NCBI GenBank assembly: GCA_039720395.1
Contig: CM077823.1
Coordinates: 5,942,909 to 6,006,908 of the forward strand
Origin: Liquidambar formosana
Taxonomy: Eukaryota; Streptophyta; Magnoliopsida; Saxifragales; Altingiaceae
Direction: 5' to 3'
DNA: 64,000 nucleotides
Below, one piece after another: positions 18,436 to 30,605 of this stretch (position 1 is its first letter; the number at the start of each line of letters is the position of its first letter). Position numbers and translations under genes: made by a program. The notes under the pieces were generated by a model. The model made no database searches. It was not told the origin of the DNA and saw only the letters and a program-made list of their open reading frames with translations.

Positions 18436-18883
18436 GACCTTATTTTTTTTTCAGTTTAAATCCTCTTTTCTCCCTTACAGGCAGTACAGGCAGCGTAAGT
18501 TCTCCATCGATTTCACCCCCTTTCTCTTATATGTGTGTATATTTCTCTTTAAATCCTTTTTATCTTTCATCATTGCATGCCTTTATTTGATTTTGCCTAG
18601 TTGTCTGCATAGTGGTCAAGTTTGATTAAACCCTTTTTAATTAAAGCCAATAAGTGTATGTGAGGCCAGATTTCAGCCGGGCGCAGACGGGTGCCTAACA
18701 CCTTCCCGTCCGCGTACCTTAGCTCCGAACCTTGATTCTTTGGGTGATGACGAGTTGGGCCCTTGCTAGGGGTCTATCGGTTCCCGAGGCCAAAATCGGG
18801 TGGCGACTCCCTCTCCGCCCTAATCGTCCACGGTTAGTGGCGTACTCTCGAGCCGGGCGTGGTGAAAGGACACGGCGCTCACA

Positions 18884-18888
18884 GCTGG
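18884..18888. repeat. Target site duplication GCTGG, right copy
   Basis: Matches 2306-2310 and directly follows the 3' LTR. Confidence 0.9.
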
Positions 18889-19440
18889 AAGACTAACAAT
18901 ATAATGGAATGCCCAACAAAAAAGATAAAAAAGAAGAGAGTGCAACAAATGAACAACTGTGAGATGGCAAGCCCAGAAGATGAATCTAACACAGCTTTTG
19001 TGATAGAAACAAACACTATCACCATTCCCAAGATGGAACAATAAGTCATTATTGTGGAAACTACTAGAAAGTTCTTTAAATTCCTATAATTTCCTCTCCA
19101 CGAACCCCATAAATGGATCAATATCATTGCTGCAAAGCAACAAAAGGCTACTAAATCAAGGCAACAAGAATGAATTAAAGGCCAAGTTTTTTCTTAAAAT
19201 GGCCAAGCCTTGCTTAGAGTCCTGACTCTTATATCCGTCAGGCACGATAAATCCCATAGCAAAGGTGACTGTGGCAATTATTGTCCCCCCTAATAGTGAA
19301 ACGCTAGATCTGTCCTTGAATTGATATTTCCATCCCTTTTCTATTGGGTCAGTTGTGTCTTCTATCTCCAGTTCATTCACATCACTATATGTTGCTCTTC
19401 TATGTAGTCTCTAGATAACCATCTTTGCATGTGGTCAAGG
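18889..19440 (-). pseudogene. ACD6-like ankyrin/PGG-domain remnant
   Basis: On the minus strand, 19380-19156 reads a short frame with VNELEIEDTTDPIEKGW, then a membrane segment GGTIIATVTFAMGFIVPDGY and QGLAILRKN. This is the signature of the PGG domain that ends ACD6-type ankyrin membrane proteins. 19127-18889 continues with two more hydrophobic segments after a frame break. The ankyrin repeats are missing and stops interrupt the frame. The Tat/Ogre element inserted at the 3' end of this remnant. A second copy in opposite orientation lies at 26795-27560. Host ACD6 genes act in defence; this copy is dead. Confidence 0.8.
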
Positions 19441-19990
19441 ACCAACATACTAGCATACTCTAGTTTTACTCGGAGCAAAGACTAAAGATTTCTATAAGGG
19501 AAAAGATAAGAAAGATGTTTCCATTCAATACCTTATTTGTTTCATGGAAAGAAATTTTTGAAAACTATCTAATAACATGTAAAAACTGGTTATGCTTGTC
19601 CAAATAAATTTGGCCTAGACAGGTATTGACAAAACAACATATATCTTATAAACCGATTTCAAGTAAGTGGAAAACTCAAAACCTAACATTAGTCAGTGGT
19701 AAGTGTTGGTGTTAGTATATGATTAAATTTTGAAGTTCTATACATCATATTTTAGGATGTGAAAATTCAGTTATGTTTGCAGAGTTACGTTGCTCTTTAA
19801 ATGAACAAGCTTTTCCCAATACATGATTTAGTAATTGATAGTTGATAAAAAGGGTTCTCAGCTCTAAATATGACTAATAGTGAACTTGACACGTGATAAA
19901 ATTTCACATAAAAGCAAATAATAACATAGTAAATTAGAAGTCAAGCACAAAAATAAAGTGAAGGGACTTACCAATATCACTTCACATTAA
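19441..19990. other. AT-rich intergenic sequence, no feature recognised
   Basis: No frame, no clear repeat structure. It may be intron or 5' flank of the ACD6-like remnant. Confidence 0.4.
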
Positions 19991-19991
19991 A

Positions 19992-20402
19992 CTAGATATG
20001 GGCACACATGTGTTGCACGTGAATAATATTTAAATAATAAAATATATAAGAAAATTAAAAAAATTCTCATTTATAGATATATAGAATATGGAAATCTAAT
20101 TATTTGTTACTTTTTATTGATTTAAGTAACCATGGCTATAAGTCATAGTAGGAATAAGAAGTTGGCTAAAAGACATGCATAGTAGTGGAGGCTATACAGA
20201 ATTTATGAAGTGGATGTCATTATCCTTTTTTCTCTCTTTTTTTTCCCCTTCTTTTTTGCTGAAAATAAATATTCTTAATTGGTTAAATATGGGGGGGTAA
20301 ATAAGTATTTAAAATTTAAAATAAGAGTATAATGGTTACTCAAAACTTGAGGCTACACACTTCACACACAAAACTGGGAGCCTAACCTCCCCTTTTATAG
20401 CT
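19992..20402 (-). mobile_element. Helitron-like non-autonomous element, copy 1
   Basis: Read on the minus strand it ends with an imperfect CACGTGCAACACATGTG hairpin followed by ...CTAG and T, as Helitron 3' ends do (hairpin, CTRR, insertion before T). Its other end shares the AAAATTTAAAATAAGAGTAT and CTTTTATAG region with the copies at 30078 and 31130. The right border is approximate. Confidence 0.55.
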
Positions 20403-20960
20403 GTTGGTTACCTACTCTAGAAGTTGGTCCTCCTCCGAATTTTGAAGCTTCTAGAGTTTATCAAGAATGGAGGTGTGATTGGAAAGATCTAAAGAGAGAC
20501 TATGGTATAAAGGAGAGAATGGAGAAGAGAAATCTTGAGAGACAAGACATCAAGGGAATATATTTACTAAAAAGATGGAAAATGAGAAAAATCTAGACAA
20601 AGATATATTTTGGTAGTATATCTTTTGTATCTTTTGAAATATCTTTCTCTTATTCTATTTGAAAATGAATTATTTTTAGGTTTTTTTCTCTACAGAAATC
20701 TTGTAAGACCTTTTTAGTCACTAGATTATTTGGTTTGTAAATAAATATAAAAATAAAGAATTCGTTGGATCAAGGGTAATAAAATATCGTTGATTTAATA
20801 AAGCGTTCGATTTAGGACAAATTAAAAATTTTCAATTTTCCAAATGAAACAGGTTTTAGATCCAAATGTAAGTGATAATAAAATAATTTCCACCATTATT
20901 TTAATAAAAAATCCGATATGAACTGTTTGTAATATGGGCTAGTCAAGTAAAATCAATAAC
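20403..20960. other. AT-rich intergenic sequence, no feature recognised
   Basis: A purine-rich stretch at about 20470-20600 and otherwise A/T-rich. No coding potential. Confidence 0.4.
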
Positions 20961-21261
20961 CTAGTTAAAAATAAGGGAATTTTGGTCAAAACCCCTATGT
21001 ATAAGACTCTTTTTACAATAGCCTATATAAAAATCAGTTTTGTAAAAACCCCTTTCAACCCTGTACGGACCAAAAAGCCCCTAATTTTACTGTTAGAAAT
21101 ATTTACAACCATGTCATTGTACTCTTCATACCCGAAAATCAGGGATATCATTAACAAACTCACCATAATTTCCGATGACTTAAATAAAAATAAAATCCCA
21201 ATAAAAAAACAACCTTCCAAATGCACAAAATTACATTCTAAACGTATGAAGTGAAAACAAC

Positions 21262-21662
21262 TTATATATACATAAAAATCAAACCATATAAATATATAGG
21301 TATATATAGAAACATACTGATATGTGTAAAATATTCCCAATAGTATCGTGTTACTATCCATAAGTTAAATAATCATAAACTAAATTCATGACAGTATCAT
21401 GTTATTGTCAACAGTAAAAAATTGAATTACACTTACATTGAAAAAATGTAGAAAAAATCAACATATACATAAAAATCAAACCATATAACCACATAGGTAT
21501 ATATAGAAACATACTAGTATGTGTAAAATTATCCCAACAGTATCGTGTTACTATTCATAAGTTAAATAATCATAAACTAAACTGATGACAGTATCGTGTT
21601 ACTGTCATCAGCATAAAATTGAATTACACTTATATCGAAAAAATGTAGAAAAAATCAGCATA
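21262..21662. repeat. 197-bp tandem duplication
   Basis: CATAAAAATCAAACCATATA begins at 21271 and again at 21468. Both copies contain AGTATCGTGTTACTAT and CATAAACTAAA blocks. Each unit also contains GACAGTATC...GTTA(C/T)TGTC, a short inverted repeat. Confidence 0.85.
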
Positions 21663-22074
21663 TTAGAACAAACCAACCAAAAAAATGCAGCAAAACTCAA
21701 AGTGATTGAATCTATTCATCAGGTTGTACAAAAAAATCAACCAAAAACACAGATAAAAGAAGAAAATGAAAACAAAATATGGGGATATGATTCTACGAAA
21801 TGAAAAAAAAATATGGATACTAGTTGAAAACATACTAGAACAATGAAGTTTTCGGGGGGAAAAAAAGGAAGAAGAAGAAGTAGGAGTTGTGTGCAATGAC
21901 GAGGTCGACGACTAAGGTCGCGATACAAGTAACATGGCCATCATTGGATCATTCTCATTCAACTTCTACCGTTGGCTTCATCGGAGAAAAAAAATACAGA
22001 TTTAAGGGAAGGGGAAGGAAATATAGAAGTTAATAGGAGAGAGAAAATACAAATTTGAACTTGAATGCAACACA

Positions 22075-22221
22075 CCAATTAATACTGAGTTGAAGAGAGA
22101 GAAAGACAATCTTCTTAAGATTCCTCTCCCACAAATGGAAACCACCACCAACCAATTAATGCTGAGTTGAAGAGAGAGAAAGACAATCTTCCTAAGATTC
22201 CTCTCCTACGAATTGAAACCC
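22075..22221. repeat. 77-bp tandem duplication
   Basis: CCAATTAAT(A/G)CTGAGTTGAAG starts at 22075 and 22152, each followed by the same GA-rich stretch and ATTCCTCTCC. Confidence 0.85.
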
Positions 22222-22459
22222 CCCCCCCCCCAAAAAAAAACCGTTACATATCTTCCATAGAATCTGCCCTTCCTAAAAATCTAGTATAAACAATATTGAA
22301 AAGTCAAAAAAAGGGTCAAATAGGTATACGAAAATTATTACTTACCTTATCACAAGAAAAACTATTAAAAATGGGGTTATGGAGATAAAAAATCTTATGG
22401 CGGGGTTTTGGTTAAAAGCAATCCCCTAATAGGGGTTATTGCTAATTTCCCCTAAAAAG

Positions 22460-25180
22460 GAATAATATAAAAAGTATAGTACATCCATCCATATAGAGTA
22501 TCATCGCTTGCCTCATATTCTACATGTTCTCAAACCGAATTTAATTATTATAATTCTAAAATAGTAAAATACACATCGCCAATAAATTAAATTACATTTA
22601 ATCATAAATAAATACACTATTAATTCATAACCTATCACAAAGCATATCATTAACTTTATCAAGTGCCTCGAAAACCAATATGCAATATTTGCTATTTATA
22701 GTATCATCAAAATACCACAACTTAAACAATTTTTTTTTCATTGAAACCCTGCAAAATTGTAGGATGAGCTAACGCTCAATAAGTTACATATTTTTACAAA
22801 GTCTATCAAGGTTTTAAAATCTATCAAAAATGACAAGATACATATACATACTCATATATGCCATATAGAAAATGTCCAAGTTTAATTCTATATCAAAAGA
22901 CTCACCCACAAAACCAAAGTATAAATCTAAAATCATTCACATATTATTCTATTTCCATAAAACCATGTAAAAATATCTTTATAGAGTCCATAAACCAATT
23001 TAATTCTAAATATAAGTTATACACTTATAACTTGATGCAATGAATGTCAAGTTATGATGCAATATGTGATTCCATGCTCAATTACATTATTTCTCAATTA
23101 CCAACCACTCCTGTAGGAGTTTTCGTGTGGAAATGAAGGATTTTAAATACAACCTCCAAGAGGATAACATAGCACATCATCCCAACCTAGACCACAGTAT
23201 CCTCTATTTGGGAACGTGGCACAACATCCCTACCTGGGACTATAGTATCCAAGACAATTGGAGTGAAAAATCCAACAAGATGTCCCGTGATCACAGTAGT
23301 CCAACTCCAATGACCCCTTAATTCTTTTAATTTTACCAAGTATTTATTAAGTCAATTTTCAATACATTGCTATACCAACAATAAATGCTATATGAAACAT
23401 GATTATGATTATGTCAATCATGATAATAATCCTATCGTTAGCAAAATAAAATTCATATCAACACGATATCCCCATAATTTGTAATATAAAGTCTTATACC
23501 GACATTTAGCATGTTTACATATATTTCCCATAATAAACATTTAGCAAATAATTTCATATAATTGTTCCAAAAATTGTAAATAAATAAATAACCATACAAA
23601 ACATATTTATGATTCTTATATTTTTGTTTACAAAATCCTAATTAATAAAGCAAACCAAATAGTCCACAATTACACAACTTTAACCAAAACATAAACTTTT
23701 GCATCGACAAAGTCTAGAATACTATTTTTCGTAATCTCACAATTTAGTCTCATAACATTTGTACTTCGAAAATATGAAACATATAACCAATGATTTACTG
23801 TGAAAAATATCATATTTCCATTATCCAAAATTTCTATAGTTTGAAAAATATGTTCCAAGTCAAAATACCAAATCTAAAATTTCAGTGAAAATAATTAGTG
23901 ACGCGTACAAACAAATATTATGGGTCAATCCAAAAAGAAATGGGCTTTGGGGCTTATATCACCCCAAAAGTAGATTAAATTTACTTCGTAACCTCAAATT
24001 TTGTTATAAAAATACATGGAACAACCCTTTCAAAGATTATTTTCATTATTGAGTTAGTGTTGCTTAGCAGAAATTTCAGATTTAGGTGTACAACAAAATA
24101 ATTACATCAAAAATATAAAGTGGTCACCAAATGACATGAAAATTGGTAGGATGTTAGCTCAACAGTTCCATAACAAAATCTAATTCGTTTCACCTCAAAA
24201 TCATACTTAGAACACAAGTTATGAATTAAATGAGTTTGTGTTGCCAGCACCATACAGATCATACGCAAAGTAACTCAAGTGTCACAAAACCATCCCTAAT
24301 AATATAAATTGATCCTCAATACTTCCCTAAACTCTCATAGCAAACATACACACACACACACACACACACTCACTCACAACTTCAATCAAGCGTTTTGAAA
24401 TAGGCAAGAATAATAAACTAATAAATACGTATAAACATCCCAAATAACACAAATATTCATAATAGATCCCAAGAACAACAAATGAACTATAAAGATCTAA
24501 ATTTTTATGTTTAACAATGATAATACTGTCATTCTAAGAAAATAAATTGATAAAAGTTTTAATTTAAACACATGAATGTAAATAATAACCCAACTTATCA
24601 CAAATCATATTTTTGTAACCCAAAATTGATGGATATAATCTTGCATGTTTGAGATCTATAACTAAAATGGTTTTTCACATGTAACCTAACTCACATTCAA
24701 AGAATACAAGAGGATTTTTCCAATACACATGAGGTATTCATACTCATAATATAGATTTCTTCCAATAATTCAAAAATCAAGCAAAATAGTTCAATAAAAA
24801 TATTAGATGTCTTCATATCTCACAAATATACTTGATCTACCAAATAGAAATATGCACATGCCTTGATCAAATAGAAATATGCACCTTCCTTGATCAGATG
24901 AGGAAATACAAGAAAAATGCTAAAAATTTGATGAAGTAAAAGCCCCCTATGAGGTGTCTATACAGTTTCCTTTTTCCCATCTTCTCTTCTTCTTTTCTTT
25001 CTTTCTCTCTCACTGTCTATCTCTCTCTAAACTTAAAAGTGCTGAAATGAAGTGGTATGGGGCTGTTTAGGCTCTTTAAGAGTCAAATATAAGTGTATTC
25101 TACCCTTTGGACATGCAAAAGTGGTTGGGCATGTGTTCTACTAATTGGGCTCACCCTACTACAACTAATGTAACATTAGG
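22460..25180 (-). other. AT-rich non-coding tract, possibly an old LTR on the minus strand
   Basis: On the minus strand, pyrimidine/purine-rich tracts (24975-25025) and a CACGAAAACTCCTACAGGAG region resemble the layout of the LTR remnant at 1-1961. No ends, PBS or coding part were found. A (CA)n run lies at 24347-24368. The LTR idea is weak. Confidence 0.25.
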
Positions 25181-25382
25181 TCCAAAATGTATTGGGGCCA
25201 ATATATAAAATTAAGACCCAATTATAACATAAGGTCTATTGTCTAGGTTCAAATATAAAATAAATTTTATGAAATTTTCAAGAAAATAAAATAAAATTCT
25301 AAATACGTCATCAAACTTTTGAATTGACCTGTCAAAAAAAAAAAAAAAAAAAAAAAAACTAAGATGAGTACAAACTTAACAC

Positions 25383-26352
25383 TAAGACCTTATTTGGGAA
25401 AACTGTAACTTTTGCTTTCTGATAAAAGTAGAAGAGAATCAGAAGTTACGAGTAGTAGAAGAGAATTAGTCTCTGTTTGAAAACTGTATTTCCAAAGTGC
25501 TGTTAAAGTTGTAAGTGATTTTTTGTCTGTTTGGGAAGAACATTTGCTGAAATTGTTATAACCCTAAATTGATTGAACTGTCCTTTATAATAAATTATTA
25601 TTTTTTAATATTAATGATTGGGGGTATCTTAGACTGTACTCTTTATCGAAATTTGAGTTCAGACTATTCCCCTAATAGCCCCAGGTGAGATGTCCCATAA
25701 CCACACAAACAACAAGAGCAACAAGGCGTCAAAATAATAAGCTCTCGAAAACACACACAAGATTTGACCATTCAACCAACCACACAAAGGTGTATTACTA
25801 AGGATTTTGCTTACGTTGTTGTTGTTGTTGTTGTCTTTTTTTTTTTTTTTTTTTTTTTTTTGCTTAAAACAAAGAAAAAAAAAAAGAGAGCATGAATTTA
25901 TATTTTTTTTAAAAGAATTATTACAAATCTAAATTTTATGGAACCAATTCTTGAAAAAATTCCAACAAGTATAAATCAATGAATATAGGGAGGAAGGAAA
26001 AAAAAATGATTTGAGGTTTAAATTAGGATCCTATAGGTCCAAATTGGTTAAAATTACCAACACATTGAAACCGGTAGAAGAGAGGAGCACAGCCGCAGGA
26101 GAGGAGAGAATTTGGGTCTAAGGTGGGGCAATTATCGTTTTGTTAAAGGATATGTGTGGAAAAAATTGTATCCATACTCAAGCATTAAGGGTAGTTTTAG
26201 AAATATAAAAAGTTATTAAAATCCTCTACAAAAGCTGATGCCCAGATTTTGATTAAGTGATTATGATTTAAACTGCCAAACATGACCAAAAGTGATTTTA
26301 GGCTTCAAAAGTGATTTTGAACTATCAAAAAGCTTTGCCAAACAAGGCCTAA
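25383..26352. mobile_element. hAT-like non-autonomous element
   Basis: The ends TAAGACCTTATTTGGG and, inverted, TTAGGCCTTGTTTGG match over about 15 bp. No transposase. Long T runs (25836-25861) lie inside. A clean 8-bp duplication could not be confirmed. Confidence 0.45.
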
Positions 26353-26794
26353 GTCAAAGCAAAATAATTTAATTTATTTAATCACAAATTAATAATCAAA
26401 ACCAATTGCTAATTTACTCAAAAGAAACATAATTAGCCCTAAATTAGAGTAGGGATATTACATTCTCAAGAATTCAAAGAACCAACACACGAAATCTCCT
26501 TAATTAGCAACTTTTTCACATTTGAAGGGAAGACATTTTTTGCAATCTATTCCTTTACTTTTGAGAGACCAATTAGAGCATTTGTGGCATGTACATGGAG
26601 TTGCATAGACAAACAATTTACCCAAGAATAAAACAAAAGATGACAGAATTTAACAAAAGAATTAAAGCTCCAACAGCTTATGAACATTGTAAAAGATTCT
26701 TGAATTGTTCTTATGTAATTTTTGAAGTTATTTGATTTTATTAACGGTATATATATTTAGGAATTGTATTGTTATTGATCATTAGATTATATTC

Positions 26795-27560
26795 AAGGTC
26801 TATGATTTGCTCCACCTAAAATTGGTGCATGTTGGTCCTCAACCTCAAGCAAAGATAATTATCCAGAGATTACATAGAAGAGCAACAGATGCTGAAGTGA
26901 ATGAACTTGAGAAAGAAGACACAACTGACCCAGCAGAAAAGGGATGGAAACATCAATTTAAGGAAAGATCCAACGTACATTTTATTATTAGGGTGACTAC
27001 TATTGCCACGGTCACCTTTGCAATAGGATTTACAGTGCCCGCGGCTATAAGAGTCGAGACTCAAAGCTAGAAGAGCAACAGATGCTAAAGTGAATCAACT
27101 GGACATAGAAGACACAACTGACCTTGCAGAAAAGAGATGGAAATATCAATTTAAGGAAAGATCCGGTGTACGTTTCATTATTAGGTGTGACTATTATTGC
27201 CATAGTCACCTTTGCAACAGGATTTACAATGGCCCTGCAGCTATAAGACTCAGAACTCTAAGCAAGGCATGGCCATTTTAAGAACAAACTCAACTTTCAA
27301 TTCTTTCTAGTTGGTTAATTCAACAACCTTTTGTTGCACTGTAGCAACGATATTGATCTATATATGGGTTCGTGGATAGAAAATTACAGGATTTTAAGGA
27401 ACTGTATGGTAACTTCCAAAGTACTGACCAATTCTTCCATCTTGAGAATGGTGATAGCATTTGATTATGGCACAAATGTTTTGTTAGATCCATCTTTTGG
27501 ACTTGCCATCTGCTTTTTTATCCATTGTATTGGGCTTTCTAGTATATGGTAGAACTAGGT
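26795..27560 (+). pseudogene. Second ACD6-like PGG-domain remnant with an internal duplication
   Basis: 26807-27066 reads HVGPQPQAK, RRATDAEVNELEKEDTTDP and ATVTFAIGFTVP, which is the PGG region. 27068-27260 repeats the same segment (KVNQLDIEDTTDLAEK), so an about 190-bp piece is duplicated in tandem. 27331-27552 then gives the distal hydrophobic part (NDIDLYMGSW... SILRMVIAF), matching the minus-strand copy at 18889-19440. Frames are broken and the ankyrin repeats are absent. A pseudogene inverted with respect to the first remnant. Confidence 0.78.
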
Positions 27561-29060
27561 ATGGAAGTCTGACTTTTAGTTCCAGTTGGCCTTTTGTAAT
27601 ATTAATTGTTTGGGAACTTGAAATGAACTGTGCAAAATTGTGCTGTAATAATAGCTAGGTACATAACACAAATCTTAGTATTTTGATGCTTTGTCCCCTT
27701 TTTTTTTTCAATATTTCTTTTAAGAACGTCAAATCTAGTTCCTATTTTGCTTGAAAAACATCACCATCTAATCAAATTCCAAGTATAAAAACACACACAT
27801 GTATAGGCCTAACTTGAGGAAGAGTCTAATGGAGTATGAAAACAGTTTTCTATACTAACTTTGGTACCAGAGTTTTCTAGTTGTCTATTTAACTACGAAC
27901 AAATCCTATTCAAACAGAGTAAACTAATCTTATTCAAGTATGAATATATATAATTGTTCGAAGTAAGCATTAATTATGTTACAACAAAGCCCTTTTTCAT
28001 ATTTTTACATTAAAAATAATACCCAAAATTCCAATAATTTTTCATTAAAGAAGCATCATTATGTTTACAATGAGTAGTTGCAAGTGGAAAATAATAAAAT
28101 TTACTAACCTAAGTGAAAATATGGAAAATACAATGCAAAAAACACATAACAGCGCATGAGAAATTGAAAGAATTGAGATGAAGCATTAGAATACTTAGAT
28201 TTACGCTAATAAACGTACACTGCTTGTGACAAGCCTAACAAATTTTGCAAGGATTAAGTGAATTATATGAGTTACAGTAATTATTTATAAAGAAGAAAAT
28301 TGTTATGTAATTAAAAGTGGTTTGTTTTGTAATTAAAAGTTAACTATTTCATAAATAAATTATTACACTGGACTGTTTTGTAATTTTATCAAAAAACATA
28401 ATTTTTTTTTTTCATTTCAAGAAAAATAAAATAAAATAATATTGCAGGACTTTAGGGCCTGTTTGGGTGTTGTAAAATTTCCATTTTTAATTTAAAGCTT
28501 TAAGAATATTCATTTGTTATTAATGAAAATTATTAAGTAAGATTAATGACAATTAATTTTTCTTATAGAGACTATAAATGGCCAAAAAGTTCACTTAAAT
28601 GATAAATTTTAGAAAAACTTTACTCTACAAAGATTCAAAAGGATGTTTCATAGTGGATAATGCAGCAAGTTTTCATGAAAATATTTTATATTTTTCATCA
28701 AACCTTGTAAATTTTAAAATAAATGGGGTACAGAGAAATTTTTATGGTGGCAATAGCCAACCCCATTTTTTTATTTTCTGTTTTGGGCTGTTGTGGTTGT
28801 GGCCTTGCTTGTATTTTTTGTTCGTTGAAATTTATAATATTCTCAATTACTGCAAATAGAAAAAAGGAAAAAAAGGGAACAGCAATAAAACTATTTTAAA
28901 TGTTTAGGTAAACTAGATCCAAGTAGCCAAATTAAATGGTGAGTATTATAGTCTCAAAGGGAGGAAAAGGTCGCTTCCCTTTTTTTTTTTTTTTTTTTTT
29001 GGGGGGGGGGGGGGGTGGTGGTTGGAGTTTGGGTTTGGTATTGGTTAAAAACAAATCATT
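27561..29060. other. AT-rich intergenic DNA with homopolymer runs
   Basis: No gene recognised. A T run followed by a G run (about 28979-29016) is a composition oddity. GGCCTGTTTGGGTGTTGTAA at about 28458 resembles the end of a common hAT-like element, but no partner end was identified. Confidence 0.4.
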
Positions 29061-29068
29061 GTGTTTCT

Positions 29069-29241
29069 TTAACAAGATCACACCACGTAGACAAAAGCAA
29101 GCAAAAGTGCTATCGGAAATCAAAACACACTCCATGGAAGCAGTTTCAACAATTGGAAGCAGTTTCAGCAACAATGGAGTGAGTTTTGATTTTAGCCATC
29201 TCTTTGCTTGCTTTGGTCCACATGGCGTGATCTTGTCAAAA
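29069..29241. repeat. About 170-bp imperfect hairpin
   Basis: The arm 29069-29140 pairs with 29170-29241 with few mismatches (AACAAGATCAC...CACTCCAT against ATGGAGTGAG...GTGATCTTGTC). It could be a small MITE or a young hairpin locus yielding small RNA. No miRNA identity is claimed. Confidence 0.65.
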
Positions 29242-29551
29242 AAAAGAGTAATTACAATGGATAAGATCATCGAGTGAGTTTGACAAGATCAAGCCCAATT
29301 AAATTTTATTACAAAAAAAGATTTAGTTAAAAAAATATAATAAAAAAAACATGAACATAAAATTAAAAGCAAAAAAGTAATTATTTTACAAATTTATCAG
29401 TTACAATCTCTGTCCCCACACCCATCGTCGCAATTAATGATTGAAACAAGTATACAAAATTATAAATTTTGTATTATTTATTTTGATGATGATTACATTG
29501 TTACCTAGAAATATTGTTTTTATGTTATATATATATATATATATATATATA

Positions 29552-30058
29552 TGGGAAGGGATACGTTTACACCCAGTGTAAGACATCTTAGTCTTACACC
29601 CTTAAATATCTTTTTGTAAAAATAATATTCCGCCAATCCAATTGTTAAATTAGATACTGCACTTATACACGTCATGTATGTTTAATTTCAAGTTAATTGG
29701 AGATTAGGAGTTATGTCATCCAAAAAGTGCTCAAAATCATAGATTTACATATTAAAGAAATGTAAGTTTACAGATCAAATGCTTCTCGATTCTGATTGAC
29801 TTGATTATATATATATTTTGAGTACATTTGGAAGGGGTTTGAACCCCTAATCTACCTAATCATCCTTTACCTCACTCTCCTTCACCCCTAGGCTAACCCC
29901 AATGGCTTGATTGACTTGATATTTGGTGTGCATGACGTGCGTGAAAGGATTATCTAATCCAACAATTTGATTGGTGAAATAAGATTCCTATAAAAAGATA
30001 TTGAGGGTTGTACATAATAATTAAAGTTTTACACCATGTGTAAGTTGATCCGTCCCCT
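29552..30058. mobile_element. Inverted-repeat element with about 100-bp arms
   Basis: The left end (GGGAAGGGATACGTTTACACC...) and the reversed right end (AGGGGACGGATCAACTTACAC...) match over roughly 100 bp, including the AATATCTTTTTRTA block. It is flanked by TA runs, so the duplication is unreadable. No transposase. A SINE-like unit is nested inside. Confidence 0.65.
29813..29905 (-). mobile_element. tRNA-derived SINE-like fragment, minus strand
   Basis: On the minus strand, GTTAGCCTAGGGG (A-box-like) is followed 45-50 bp later by AGGGGTTCAAACCCC (B-box-like), giving an internal pol III promoter layout. There is no cloverleaf, so it is not a tRNA gene. Confidence 0.45.
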
Positions 30059-30077
30059 ATATATATCTATATATTTA

Positions 30078-30605
30078 CTAGTTGGTACACACGTGCATTG
30101 CACGTGGCTTTTTGTAATTTTTATTCTGAGAAAAAGTTATCACATTTTGTAGAGAAACACTTACCATACAAGGTAGACGATGTTGTTAATGGATAAAGAA
30201 GAATTCAAAATCCCGCTGTAAATGGAAAAAGTAGAATTCAGAATTATGTAGATATATGTTAAGGTTTAGGGTTTTATACGAATTTGATTTCCTATTTATG
30301 TGGTTTACGAATTATAGTATACTTTGAATTTTTATTTATATATTCTTATTTATATTTATGTGTTTTATATTCTTAATTTTTATTCCAATCAACGTACCCT
30401 GTATAGGGTTTTATAGTTATGTGTTTTATATTCTTATTTTCTCTTTATGTATTTTATATTTTATATTCCTATTTCATCTTCCAATCAATGTACCGTTTAT
30501 AAGGGTAGTGATGTATTTAAAATATAAAATAAGGGCATATTGGTCAATCAAAAGTATTTATGACATTTAGCCTTTTATAGGTAGATATAGATATAGATAT
30601 AGATA
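30078..30605 (-). mobile_element. Helitron-like non-autonomous element, copy 2
   Basis: On the minus strand the 3' end is a perfect hairpin CACGTGCAATGCACGTG, then TGTACCAACTAG and T, the clearest Helitron terminus in the window. The 5' region has ATAAAAGGCTAAATGTC and CTTTTGATTGACCAATATG, shared with copy 3. There is no Rep/helicase. The plus-strand right border lies in a GATATA microsatellite and is approximate. Confidence 0.72.

Larger units (their letters stand above)
2311..18883 (+). mobile_element. Complete 16.6-kb Ty3/gypsy retrotransposon, Tat/Ogre type
   Basis: The order is 5' LTR, PBS, long leader, gag-pol, two antisense genes, tandem-repeat region, polypurine tract and 3' LTR, flanked by GCTGG duplications. 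Tat/Ogre membership is supported by the dual RNase H (pol-type then archaeal-type), the large size, the long pol-to-LTR region with antisense frames and the tandem repeats before the 3' LTR. By eye the LTRs differ at about eight positions plus one 16-bp deletion in roughly 1.32 kb (about 0.6 %), so the insertion is recent. One in-frame TAG interrupts RT, so this copy cannot make full Pol by normal translation. It inserted beside an ACD6-like pseudogene remnant. Confidence 0.95.
17566..18883 (+). repeat. 3' long terminal repeat
   Basis: Starts TGTTAACACC and ends GCTCACA. Substitutions relative to the 5' LTR were seen near 17671, 17966, 17977, 18668, 18714, 18800, 18830 and 18882. A 16-bp deletion removes one of the three palindrome units at the promoter array. 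The polyadenylation site was not located. Confidence 0.95.
20965..22458. mobile_element. Possible transposon with loosely inverted ends and internal tandem repeats
   Basis: The left end (AAGGGAATTTTGGTCAAAACCCC) and the reversed right end (AGGGGAAATTAGCAATAACCCC) are similar but not identical. Inside are two tandem duplications. No transposase is visible. The ends and the class are uncertain. Confidence 0.35.

Noticed and set aside
18859..19044. Plus-strand open frame across the 3' LTR boundary
   Set aside because: It is antisense to the ACD6-like remnant, and the minus strand has the recognisable protein similarity.
28936..29277. Small open frames over the poly-T/poly-G tract
   Set aside because: They are low-complexity translations and overlap the hairpin; no protein-like pattern.
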